NCBI RefSeq assembly: GCF_963422355.1
Contig: NC_085106.1
Location: 3,664,247 to 3,728,246, forward strand
Source: Corticium candelabrum
Taxonomy: Eukaryota > Porifera > Homoscleromorpha > Homosclerophorida > Plakinidae
DNA length: 64,000 bases
Direction: 5' to 3'
This document shows positions 12,685-23,400 of this stretch, piece by piece. A model generated the notes under the pieces. The model did not search any database. It was not told the origin of the DNA and was given only the letters and a program-made list of their open reading frames with translations. Within the stretch, counting starts at the first letter, position 1, and every line of letters starts with the position of its first letter. The position numbers were made by a program, and so were the translations under genes.

Positions 12685-12687
12685 TAG

Positions 12688-15273
12688 ACAGGCGTGTGAA
12701 AGAGCTGCCGTCCATTTTGGTCTTGTTCCAGAGGCTGTTGCTGGTGGACACAGCGCTGCCGGTTACTACGAGAATATGTTGCGTACAGGAAAGCATCTTT
12801 TTTTGGAACTCATGGTAATAATTCAAATCTTAAAGGAGAACACTCACCAAATACCAAAACTTGTTGAAAGAAAGATACAAGGCCTGGCATCTTCCTGCAG
12901 GAAACCTACGGTCCAGACAGCCACAGAAGCAGAGAAACAGCAACGAGTTGTTCAGACGATTCCCCGTATGTACACAAAGTCTTACTCTCTCGAAGTAACT
13001 ACTTTAGGTTTAACCTTACCAAGTGCTCCTAACGCACCCAAAATTCAGCGAGACATGATCTATGAGCTAATCTAAGAAGGGTCTCCTTCTGAGGTTGTAT
13101 TGCCACAGTCGATATTTGCGTGATAACTTTGGGGTCCCAGTTTGCTTTAGTCAATAAATCACAACTTGACACCATATGTCTCACAATCCTTACCTTGAAA
13201 TGTGTACAGATATTGGTCTTCCTTGCTAAATAGGTACGCGTATGCTACATACGGGTACTAAACACGCCTACGCGGGTAATTTCAATGCTTTATTTCTTCG
13301 TTACCGTATTAGAACTTCTGCAGTAAACGATTGCAAAGGGTTGTGTCATGAAGTGACAGCTTTCATCTGAGAGATTGTTGATTTTGGTGAGAGTTCTCCT
13401 GTAAGTCATCTAGACGAGAGATTGTAGTTCGGCAAATGTTTGCAAAGTTTATCAAGTTTCATCCATACATTTGTTTTAATCAAAATGAACGAGATGCTCA
13501 GCTCTCCCTTGTGTGTTTCAAATTGAGAACAGTGCATTGTCAGATGATCCAGCTGTGTGCTCACTTTGTAAACAGATTATTGAAGAAATACGGAAAAAAC
13601 ATGAAATAATGAAACAAAATCCTATTCGTTGGCTGGCATTAGATCATATTATTCATCTTCGTAATAAGGATTTATCATCAGGACTTCCATTGAGTCAACT
13701 ACAGGATGAAGCAGAGAAATGTGATATTAAAGGTGAAGAGTTTAGTGAGGCTCTTGGTAATCTCAATGATTCTGGAGTTGTATCTTATTCAAATGAGAGC
13801 AGTCTAAAGGATTATGTTATTATTGATCCACAAGCATTGATCGATGCTCTCATTGCACTGTTGTCTATTCCAGCTTTTCAGAATCGTGGCCTACACTTCT
13901 CTGGCTGGCATCGACTGGAGAAGGATGGGATTGCTTCATATGAATTACTCAAACATGCTTGGAGAAACCTTAGAGATCCAATTGATATTCTTGTCAAGTT
14001 TTTTCAATATTATGGCATTATTTATGAACTAGCTTCTAATCAGTCCGAGCGATATTGTTCAGTTATATCTTGTTTGCCATGCAAACTATCTTCTGATGCT
14101 TGGAATGAGCCATACAATGAAGATGCCCATGAGAGAGAATGCAGGTCAATCTATGTCAGATTTCATGATGTATCTGATCCACATCAATCCTATTTCTATG
14201 TACTTTTTAACTAAAGCGCGTTTGCAAGCAGAGTTGGCTCATCATTGCAAAGTTCACTGGTCAAGGACTGGAGGTGTCTTTGCCTTTTACTTCCACACAT
14301 ACGACATTGTAGTGCCATATAAACTGGAATATATTGAAGAACTGTTCAAACTCACCATCCAACAGTTAGAATAGATTGCAGTGGGAAAGATGTACAAACT
14401 ATTGTATATTGTTCTCTGTTATGTGTAGGTGTCACTAGTTAATGGAAGGGGCCATACTTCGAAAGCTATGGGAGATGCTCGAGGAGATTGAAAGCAAATT
14501 CTTTCTTTCAGTTCAATTTGAAGTTGGTCCTGCTTGTCTTTAATGCTCTCTATTTCATAAAGAAAATATGTCGCAGTCTTTACTTCTCACCAAACGTTGG
14601 GAGAGAGCTGTTATTGAACAAGACAGTTTACATATTCTTCCACTGGCCACAAGTGGACAGACAGGCAACACAACTGATTCTACCGAAGACGCAGTAAAGC
14701 AGTTTGTAAGATGTCCAACTTTGTATTGCAATTCTTGTGATGTGCCATTAACGCACAGCAACGTAGAAAGATGGCTACAGATCAGTCAAGTCAGATTCAA
14801 CCCATCTATCTCATAATGCAGATATTGATTGTATATTTTATATTCTCCAAAGACTCGGCCATTTGTGCAACGTGCAGCACAGAGAATATGGCAAGCCAAG
14901 AATGCTGGTCCTCTGTATTCTGCTGGAGGAGAAGGTAATCGAACCACATTTCCGAAGTAATTAAACTTTAAAATTATATAAATTTATTAAACTATTGTTT
15001 CATGTAGTCGTTTCTGATGATGTGCTTGAACTGATTGCTAATCAGTTAATAAACAGAGAGTGGTGGCGACTGGGGCGATGTTTGAAACTATCAGGATGTG
15101 TCATCAGTGAGATAGAATACAAGAACGGGGGTGGTAATCTGAGTGGCCGCTGTAGGGATATCATGATGTTATGGAAGAGCAGGGAACGCTCTGATGCCCT
15201 TGGATTTAATTTGGTCAAAGCTCTGCACAAGGCCGACTTGCGTCAGTTGGCAGATCGATATATACAGTTGTAA
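12688..15273 (+). pseudogene. ROCO-3 pseudogene (P-loop end, membrane insert and G3 deleted)
   Basis: The start (12688-12794) matches the first part of exon 2 of the other copies. The sequence then jumps from RTGK directly to the G4 region (GCATCTT...GGAACTCAT), which removes the P-loop, the whole membrane insert and G3. The jump point shows a GC/GCATCTT microhomology. After about 12832 there are about 580 bp of unrelated DNA, and homology resumes near 13413 (CGAGAGATTGTAGTTCGGCA). Further damage is a 2-bp insertion near 13515, a 1-bp insertion near 14207, and stop codons TAG and TAA early in exon 3 (14429-14789). The leader exon is missing. Exon 4 (14853-14934) and the death-domain exon (15008-15273) remain open. 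Confidence 0.85.
12833..13412. other. Unrelated insert inside the ROCO pseudogene
   Basis: About 580 bp of sequence here has no counterpart in the other ROCO copies. A 99-codon open frame crosses its first half, with no recognisable domain. No clear terminal repeats or target duplication are seen, so its origin is unknown. Confidence 0.5.
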
Positions 15274-16069
15274 ACAGATTGATTACAGATAGACAGTAGA
15301 TATTATATACACACGTAGTCAAGTTGGAAATGTGGTAGATCGAAGTGTTCCATTACCGCAAGAGTTTGGCTTGTAAAATGGCATAAATGAGCAAACAAGA
15401 AATGTCTTATCATTCCAACTCTTTCACAGCACGTCACATTGTCAGGCTACACACTTAGATAATCGGCCTCGCCTTTGTGTGTCCTGCCTATATCTGATAG
15501 CCTCTCAAGCAACAACAAATGATTGACTTCTCCCACCCAACTAATAGTACCGCGCTCACACTAAAACAACTTCAGAACTGGTCTGGACCACACAAGTTTT
15601 CTTCAAGATTGCCATTACTTTACTAAAAGTACTTGATGAAGGTCTCTGTTTAGTACTGATTTTGCCTTCTAGATCACTTCTTACTATACCTGGTACAGTT
15701 CTGAAGTCTCTAGTGTGAACTGTGGTATTAGTCATTCTGACGGAAACAGTTTTGTGTACTGTGTTTGTGGTAGCATTTGGCTTTGAAAAAAAGAATCATT
15801 AATCCTGTTCTCAACATTTCACACTGTGTGAGTGTGAGGTGGTGTGTTGCTCAACTGCAAGTTGCTGGAGAGTCATTGATGGTTGCTTAGTAACTGTTGT
15901 AGATTTCATGTTTACTTTCAGAGTAATAATCACAGTCTATTGTCAGATAGACATACTTTTGGGTCTAAGACCAGAGCGCAATATAGAAATAGAAATTATA
16001 TGCAATAGCCAACGCTTACACTGCTGTACTGTATAGTGTATGCAACTAGTTACCTTTAATAGTGAGTAC
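15274..16069. repeat. 3' flank of ROCO-3, related to the flank of ROCO-4
   Basis: This DNA matches 28475-28930 over its first half (shared AAGAGTTTGGCTTGTAA and GTCTTATGATTCCAACTC-type blocks) and parts of the ROCO-5 flank. It marks ROCO-3 and ROCO-4 as copies of one duplication subtype. No gene is seen. Confidence 0.65.
15550..15725. mobile_element. Short MITE, CRCRGTTCACACT family
   Basis: The inverted ends CCGCGCTCACACTA and TAGTGTGAACTGTGG are flanked by TA on both sides. Related elements are at 28758-28930 and 38332-38672. The copy here and the one at 28758 sit at the same place in the ROCO flank, so they were probably duplicated with it. Confidence 0.55.
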
Positions 16070-16295
16070 ATTCCCGTGTCCCACATGTGCAACACTGTTA
16101 ACAGCCAATCACATCAGCCATCAGTCTTGTATCAGACCATCACAGTGAGTCATCACTTCTTCGGATTATGATCCAATCTATGCTTCGGCTTCCAACCTTG
16201 AGGTGCAATACAAACGTATTGAATCAAGCACACGATTTGCCAGTCTTTTTGCAAACTCACTTTGACACTCCCTCGAGCAGTAGTACCTGGCTGCC
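16070..16295 (-). pseudogene. Orphan tail of the MYND gene (last two exons)
   Basis: This matches 39110-39345 on the same strand, including the DWKTKH-type last exon and the YYCSRECQ exon of the MYND gene. The acceptor before the last exon has changed from GCAG to GCAC. The big upstream exon is absent. The fragment therefore came along with the ROCO-3 duplication and is dead. Confidence 0.7.
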
Positions 16296-16670
16296 ATACT
16301 ACACATACGTAATCAAGATCAATCTCGTCTCAGTGGTATCTGCTTACTTGGTCCATTCCATCTGAGTCAGAAAGCATCACTCACTGCAGAAGGCAAAGCC
16401 ATCGGAGCAAACTGTAGTTGACGAAGGTACAATTAGTATCTCCAGCATATTGCAGTCCAGTCGAATGAATGTCATTGTTCCACAACTCAACCATTGCAAC
16501 AGAGTTGCTTATCTAATGAGTTCATAACTGCACTAGTCAATGATGGGCAGAGCTATATCTTGACTGGGGCCCGACTTTGGCCCGGGGCCCACCTAGACCC
16601 GAATTGTCCTGTAAACACACAGCCCGGGTTCCTAACGTCGTGTAAATAGGGCTTTCTATATATACTAGAT

Positions 16671-16800
16671 ACATGACCCGTCCTTCGTACGGGCAGAGTA
16701 CTGTAGTGTTATGACGGAAGACTCAGTTTGAGTGTGTGTAGACACGTCATGTGCAATTTTTTGGTAGAAATCGACACACTCTCTGTGTGGATTCAGTTCA
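16671..16800. mobile_element. End fragment of a CCCGTCCTTCGTACGGG-type MITE
   Basis: This matches one end of the element at 29322-30394 (ACCCGTCCTTCGTACGGGCA, then GACACGTCATGTGCAAT). The opposite end is not found nearby. The flank TATATATACTAGATA resembles the flank beyond the right end of that element, so the true terminus may lie further out. Confidence 0.55.
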
Positions 16801-17875
16801 AATGACTGGTGTGGGCGCCTGTTCGAATAAACTGGAATGTGCTAATTAGTTAATATCCCGTTGAAGACAAATGAAAACTTAACCGAGTGTCATATTCCGA
16901 GAAATTTGCAGCGACTTTTCCGTTCAGAGATATATATCTGAGCAACAGAAACTTGAAAGTCACATGCAGTTTCTTACTCAGCCATAGGATACATGCAGTA
17001 GCTTGATCGACATGCAGGCATTCATGATTTAGCGCACTGTTTGCTCTCTGTTTGTGAAATGTTCACACTCCCAGTGTAGGAAACGTGTAGGTTGGCAAAC
17101 GCAGTCACACGTCTCTTCAGTGAGTCTTCTCAGAGCCATTTCAATTGTCCCATTGGATGTTATCACTTCGAGAAACAGGCGTATCGAATGTGGCAGGTAT
17201 TCGGCGAGCGTACTCGGAAAAACCAAAGGTAGACATATTTCTAAATACCCAGATATCCTCCACAAAAATATCTTGTCATTTTGCTCTGGACGTAGTTTGA
17301 TGTTATCCGATGCACGCGAGTAGAGGCATCGGCGGGTCCTCTTGGGATATTTTAGAATATGGTCAGCATGTTTCCAACCTATACCTACGCACTGAACTAT
17401 ATTTCTTTTCGGAACTCTTACCTTGTTGCTCTAGATGTAGTTTGATGTTTAAGATAAACAAATCAGCTATAGCTTGCTCAGATAACGCAGTCTGATGGGA
17501 CTGCTAGATAGCTATAGCATTGTGACGTAATAATGGCATGTGAACAAACAATGGATATTGAAAGTGAGCATTGCACTCTTAGTTATTAGAAATAAAACTA
17601 CGCCATGAGATTGAGTTCACGTAACGGAAATTCCTTCAAATTGAGTCTATCAGGGGCATTCAGTTTCCTTCTTGAACAACAAACAGCATTATGTCATTCT
17701 GCGTTGCACCCCCAAAAAGGGGCCTGACTAAAAAGCTGGAAGATGACGCCACCCTGCCCATGTTCTTACCCATGCCGAATTACGCCTGTACCCCAAATTT
17801 TAGCCTCGTGCGTAATCCGGTCTAGCCGGCTATCAAACTTATAATTAAATATATACAAACACCGCCAATTTTATA
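16801..17875. other. Intergenic DNA, no gene recognised
   Basis: No coding sequence with a recognisable domain, RNA gene or repeat structure is seen here. Confidence 0.5.
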
Positions 17876-17916
17876 TAGTAGTAGTAGTAGTAGTAGTAGT
17901 AGTAATAGTAGTAGTA
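17876..17916. repeat. (TAG)n tract at the 3' end of retroelement copy A
   Basis: About 13 TAG units with one TAA interruption, directly joined to the element's terminal sequence TATACATTTCAACAAAC. Confidence 0.9.
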
Positions 17917-18540
17917 TACATTTCAACAAACTAAATAACATACAACACTATAAGTGACAGATATACGCACGCAGCAAAACAAACAATTAAAAGTCAGTTA
18001 CTACTTTATGTCATTACACTGTATGCTTAACTATTATCACAAGCTATAGTCACCACCTACTCATCTAGGTGGGCCTCACTTTCAATGAGTCCCAGCAGGT
18101 CCACTTTGATAGGTCTATACGTAGAGGATCTTGTTCCACGGATACACAGTATACTCGAGCGAAGTAGGGCAAAACTCAATCTACAGCGAATTAATTGCAT
18201 AATTCTACTGTACTGCTCTCCTGACTTGGCTGCATGCAGACTTGCCACTCGCTTATAGAAGGTTGTTGCCTCTGGGCCTGTGCTTCCGTATGACGTAAAC
18301 ACTAATGGAGTGAAAGACCCATGCTCAACTTCCCGAATTCTCTCACCGTAAGCGCGTTTCTTCTCATTCTCGTGACTCACATAGGCGGATTTGAGTGAAG
18401 AGTGTTTGCGGTTGGAAGCAGCGTTTGGGTAGAAAACCCTCACATCAAAAAATGCCCGTTCTCCATGCCTCCACACTCCTCTAGCAGAAATGTCGACCCT
18501 AGCGTTATCATCTGTGATGGCAGTGCGATGCGCAAACTGA
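17917..18540 (-). mobile_element. Retroelement copy A, 5'-truncated (endonuclease end)
   Basis: On the minus strand this encodes the C-terminal endonuclease-like part of the element described at 20763. It has NARVDIS, FFDVRVFYPNA, SFTPLVF and RCRLSFALLRSSILCIRG, and ends at a stop at 18057. It is cut at its 5' side exactly where a (TAG)n tract begins. Its subfamily differs from copies B and D but equals copy C, with which 17917-18270 is almost identical. Confidence 0.8.
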
Positions 18541-18562
18541 GTAGTAGTAGTAGTAGTAGTAG
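18541..18562. repeat. (TAG)n tract between retroelement copies A and B
   Basis: A run of seven or eight TAG units forms the head-to-head junction of two 5'-truncated elements in opposite orientation. Confidence 0.9.
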
Positions 18563-20029
18563 TTGACCAATTGGAAGTTACAAGTAGAGCGACTCAGTTG
18601 CATTGCCCAAACTCAACCACAAGCTGCTCACTCGATATTCACACGGGGTCTGATTGGACGCTGGAAATTTGCACTCAGAACCAATGAAAACTTTGCAGCG
18701 TACCTTAATCCTCTGGAGGAGGCGTTACGATCCAAACTGATTCCCGCCATAACCAATAGAAGTACTCCAGGAGACAAGATGAGAAGGCTTTTTGCATTAC
18801 CACCTCGACTAGGCGGCCTTGGAATTGTAGATCCACGTTCGTTGACTTGTGAGCTGGAATACTCAAAGTTAATTTGTGCGCCACTGGTCAACCGAATTGT
18901 GCAACAAGAAACAAACCTGGATAACGTTCCTACCAAGCAGAATTCTATGAAAGCTAGCATTCGCCAGCAAAAACATCTAGCACAAAAGTCTCATTCTGAA
19001 ATCACTGTCAATGATCTATCTGTGGAATTGAAACGTTCAGTTGAATTGGCCTGTGAGAAGGGTGCCTCCTGCTGACTGACCGCAATCCCACTAGAGCAAC
19101 ACGGATTCACTTTGCACAAATCTGCGTTTCGGGATGCCCTGTGCCTCAGATACGGTTGGCACCCGTCCAACCTCCCAGACATATGTCCATGTGGATCTAA
19201 ATTCTCAGTAGATCACTCTCTGTCATGTCCAACAGGAGGATACCCCAGCATCCGCCATAACGAGGTCCGCGATTTATTTACCAACTTGTTGACAGAGGTT
19301 TGCCACGATGTACACAGAGAGCCCGTTCTGCAACCTCTCAACGGCGAGGTGTTTCAAAAACGCTGTACTACCTCTGACGAAAATGCCAGACTTGATATTG
19401 CTGTCAGTGGATTTTGGGGTGGGCACTTCCAACGAACTTTCTTTGACGTCAGGGTCTTCAACCCTAATGCCTCATCCTACAAATCAGTGCAGATCCCGTC
19501 ATTATATAAACGGCAGGAACAAGAGAAGAAAAGGCGATACGAGGAACGAATTAATAACGTGGAGCTTTCATCGTTCACGCCAATCATTTTAGCATGCACT
19601 GGAGGATGCAGTAAACTGACGTCTATTTTTTTGAAAAGACTAGCCTCACTTTTATCGGAAAAGCACCACACCGAGTACAGCACAACTATCAACTGGCTGA
19701 GATGTCGACTGTCATTTGCACTCCTTCGGGCCTGCGTGATGTGTTTGCGAGGATGCAGGTCCAAGCTTCACAGAACCTCAAGGGACTTCAACATTCTGCT
19801 GGAAGCAGCAGAAAGTAGATTATAGAAGACTGTTTATCTCAAAGTTGTTACAACCTAGAAACTTGTTGCTATAGAGGAAGCTTTTACATACAGTAGTAGT
19901 ATTTTGAAAAAAGTAGTAGAGATTTTATTACTATTAGTAGTAGTAGTAGTAGTAGTAGTTTATTCAAGTAGTAGTAGTAGTAGTGTGTTAGCAGATGCCG
20001 TTTGATTGTTCAAATACACCAGTTCTCTC

Positions 20030-20031
<2 letters not shown>
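18563..20031 (+). mobile_element. Retroelement copy B, 5'-truncated, one nonsense codon
   Basis: It reads from the RT-thumb region (TNWKLQVERLSCIAQTQPQA) through a zinc motif (CPCGSKFSVDHSLSC), RHNEVRD, NARLDIA and FFDVRVFNPNA to a stop at 19825. The only break is TGA near 19073, where the intact copy has Trp (ASNWLTVLP). The 3'UTR ends in CAAATACACCAGTTCTCTCA-G followed by (TAG)n, as in the intact copy (CAAATACACCATATCTTCTC-AG). Internal TAG runs lie at about 19935-19984. Confidence 0.82.

Positions 20032-20062
<31 letters not shown>
20032..20062. repeat. (TAG)n tract between retroelement copies B and C
   Basis: About ten TAG units form the tail-to-tail junction of copies B (+) and C (-). 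Confidence 0.9.
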
Positions 20063-20063
<1 letters not shown>

Positions 20064-20420
20064 TACATTTCAACAAACTAAATAACATACAACACTATAA
20101 GTGACAGATATACGCACGCAGCAAAACAAACAATTAAAAGTCAGTTACTACTTTATGTCATTACACTGTATGCTTAACTATTATCACAAGCTATAGTCAC
20201 CACCTACTCATCTAGGTGGGCCTCACTTTCAATGAGTCCCAGCAGGTCCACTTTGATAGGTCTATACGTAGAGGATCTTGTTCCACGGATACACAGTATA
20301 CTCGAGCGAAGTAGGGCAAAACTCAATCTACAGCGAATTAATTGCATAATTCTACTGTACTGCTCTCCTGACTTGGCTGCATGCAGACTTGCCACTCGCT
20401 TATAGAAGGTTGTTGCCTCT
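20063..20420 (-). mobile_element. Retroelement copy C, strongly 5'-truncated
   Basis: This is nearly identical to 17917-18270 and holds only the end of the endonuclease frame and the 3'UTR. Homology stops at GGTTGTTGCCTCT, where a (TAG)n tract starts. Confidence 0.8.
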
Positions 20421-20451
<31 letters not shown>

Positions 20452-20452
20452 A
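20421..20452. repeat. (TAG)n tract before the full-length retroelement
   Basis: About ten TAG units join the truncated head of copy C to the 5'UTR of copy D. Confidence 0.9.
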
Positions 20453-23400
20453 AGTAGTCCCGGATGTAGACCTGTCATGGCGGCGCGCATCATTCGGTAA
20501 CATTTTGCCAGTTCATTTCAGTTTACGTTCGTTCCTAGGTTTGAGGATTACTTCGTTAGTCTGTTTTTGGTTTCACCACGATCCACAACGATTCTATAGT
20601 GTGGGGGACAGAAAATCTCTTTCAACGGTCAACCGAGATTTGAATTTCAAAAGTCTCCTGTTCTGTTCAGCCTCGTCACTGTCTACTCCTTAACATATTG
20701 GTCTGAGATTTAAATTGTGACTTCTACTTCTAAGTGTTCAACTGTCCAGCGATCTCTCGGTGATGTCTAAATGCTGCTTATGCAACAGCAGCGGCCGCTG
20801 TATGAACTGTCGCTGTGCCAAGTTGGGCCAATTCTGTAGAAATTGCAATCCACTCAACCACAACCGCTGCCAAAACTGGGAAGCAAGAGGGAAATATCAA
20901 CTACAACGTCCTAAAACTGCTGGTACCACTTCTAGCAAGATATCCCCGACGAAGCCGTGCATGTCAAGTGATGATCATCAGGCGCCTACAATCATGGACT
21001 CGCCAGTGAATCAGCATTCAGGTCATGATAAGCCACTGTCTTACGCTTCGGTTGTTGCTCGGTCTAGTTCTCCAGGAGGTAAAGCACTCTCTTCATCCAG
21101 TCTAGAATCTAGTGTCCTTACTGCTGCAACAAGAATGCTTTATTCCGATGCCGTCCAGCTGCACCCACCTTGTTCTTCGTTGTCGCAAAGGCAACTGCCT
21201 TGTTCTAAGTTATCGCAAAAGCAGACACTTGAACAGTCCAGGGTCCATCCTAAATTACAACAGCAGACAAGTTCACCAGTCGCTCACATTGTCGATATGA
21301 TATCTAACACCCAGGAAGATGAAGACATTCATGACTTAAATCAAACAGCTTCTCCTTCCCTAGAGTTACATGAACGCCTTCCTTACAGAGTGATGGCATC
21401 ACCAAATTTCAGTTGGGGTTCACTGAATGGTGTTGAAGTGATGAGTCAAATAGAACAGGCTTACCAAGAAGTTGTTCATTGGAGAAGGAATTTATTTCAA
21501 GTACCATACGGTTCTACTGGTAAAATGTTCGCCTCCGAACTTGCCAGATTGTTTCATGCGTATGCAAGTGCATCTGCTCTTGAGTGTGTCTCATTGACTG
21601 CTGCTATGGTGATGCCCCATCTTCTGCTACAGAAGCCACACAAGCGGTCCAGAGGTCCTGATCATGTCTCTTGTCTGACCCGTCGCTTAGAAGCCTGGAA
21701 GGCGGGTGATATCAAGGCTCTGTTGTATGAAGCCAAGACGATCCAACAACATCTAACTTATAGTAGGTCTTCTAACAAGGCAACCAAAATCGACGATCTT
21801 CCTCACGTTTTCGCTGGTCATTTGAAGAAAGGAAATGTGAATGCTGCTATGCGTTTACTGTCTGATGAAGGTGCTAATGGTCTTTTACACCTGGATGACT
21901 ACCTGACAAATTCAAGTCAAAAAACCGTGAGAGATGTACTCAAAGAAAAACATCCAAATGCTTCTTCCCTCGATCCTGACTATGTTGTGAATTCTAAAGA
22001 GAACGCTTCTCCAGTCCATCCTGTCTTGTTTGATTCTCTTGATGGACAACTGATCAGGAATACAGCAATGCGATGTTCTGGGGCAGCTGGTCCTTCTGGC
22101 CTTGACTCGACTCAATGGAAACGCCTGTGTACGGGATTTCACACTTCCTCCAAAGATCTCTGTAATGCTCTAGCTGCTGTTGCTCGTCGAATTTCAACAG
22201 AGATAGTAGATCCTGACGGTATCTCAGCTCTAGTGGCTTGTCGTCTTGTACCTCTGAACAAAAATCCTGGGGTGAGACCAATTGGTGTGGGTGAGACAGT
22301 TAGAAGAATTATTGGAAAGGCGGTTCTTTCTGTGGTCAAGTCTGACGTGCTCTCGGCAACCGGAACCTTGCAGCTTTGTGCAGGACAGATTGCTGGGTGT
22401 GAGGCTGCAATACATGCCATGCAGTCATTGTTTGAAGATGACAATACGGAAGCCATACTACTTGTAGATGCAACAAATGCCTTTAATAGCTTGAACCGTC
22501 AGTTGGCTCTAAAGAACATCTCAAGCACTTGTCCAGCAATTCATACCGTATTGCTCAACACATATCAACAGCCTTCACCCCTATTCGTTGGTGGGGAAGT
22601 CTTGTTGTCGCGTGAGGGAACCACACAGGGAGATCCTCTCGCGATGGCAATGTACGCCTTGGCCACAGTACCTCTGCTGAAAAAAGTACAAACAGAAGGC
22701 AGCACCCAAGTCTGGTATGCCGATGATGCTGCAGCCGGAGGAAAGATACAAGCAGTCAAACAATGGTGGGAGAAACTCTCCATACATGGAGAAAAATTTG
22801 GATACTTTCCAAATGCCAAGAAATCCTGGTTGATCGTCAAACCGAATTGCCTTGAAGAAGCCAAACGTGTGTTCTCAAAAACGGCTGTGAACATCACCTC
22901 TGAAGGTCGAAAGTATTTAGGAGCTGCACTGGGAACTGAAAACTTCTGTAACGGCTATCTCAGTGATGCAATCTTAGACTGGACACGTCAGATTGACAAA
23001 TTGGCTTCCATTGCCCAAAGTCAGCCACAAGCAGCTCATTCCACATTAAGTCACGGTCTTCTGGGCAGGTGGATTTTTACTGCGAGAACAAATCAGAATT
23101 TCAAAACTTTTGCTGGGCTTTTAGAATCATCAATACAATCTCAACTGATTCCTGCTATAACTGGTCGTTCGGCCCCTGGAGAACTGGAAAGAAAACTCTT
23201 CTCCTTACCAGCCAGACTTGGTGGTCTGGGAATCACAGATCCAACTTCATTGTCTTCTGAATACTTAAACTCTCGAAAGATGACTGCACCGCTTGTTGAC
23301 TTCATTTTGAATCAGGAGATCACTCTAGGAGATGCCCCAGATCAACAGGATTCTCTCAAAAAGCAAATTCGCAAGCACAAAGGGCTAGAAATCAAAACTC

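Noticed and set aside
18563-19825. Copies A and B as host genes for a nuclease-like protein
   Set aside because: They are 5'-truncated at TAG repeats, copy B has a nonsense codon, and both match the C-terminal part of the intact retroelement.
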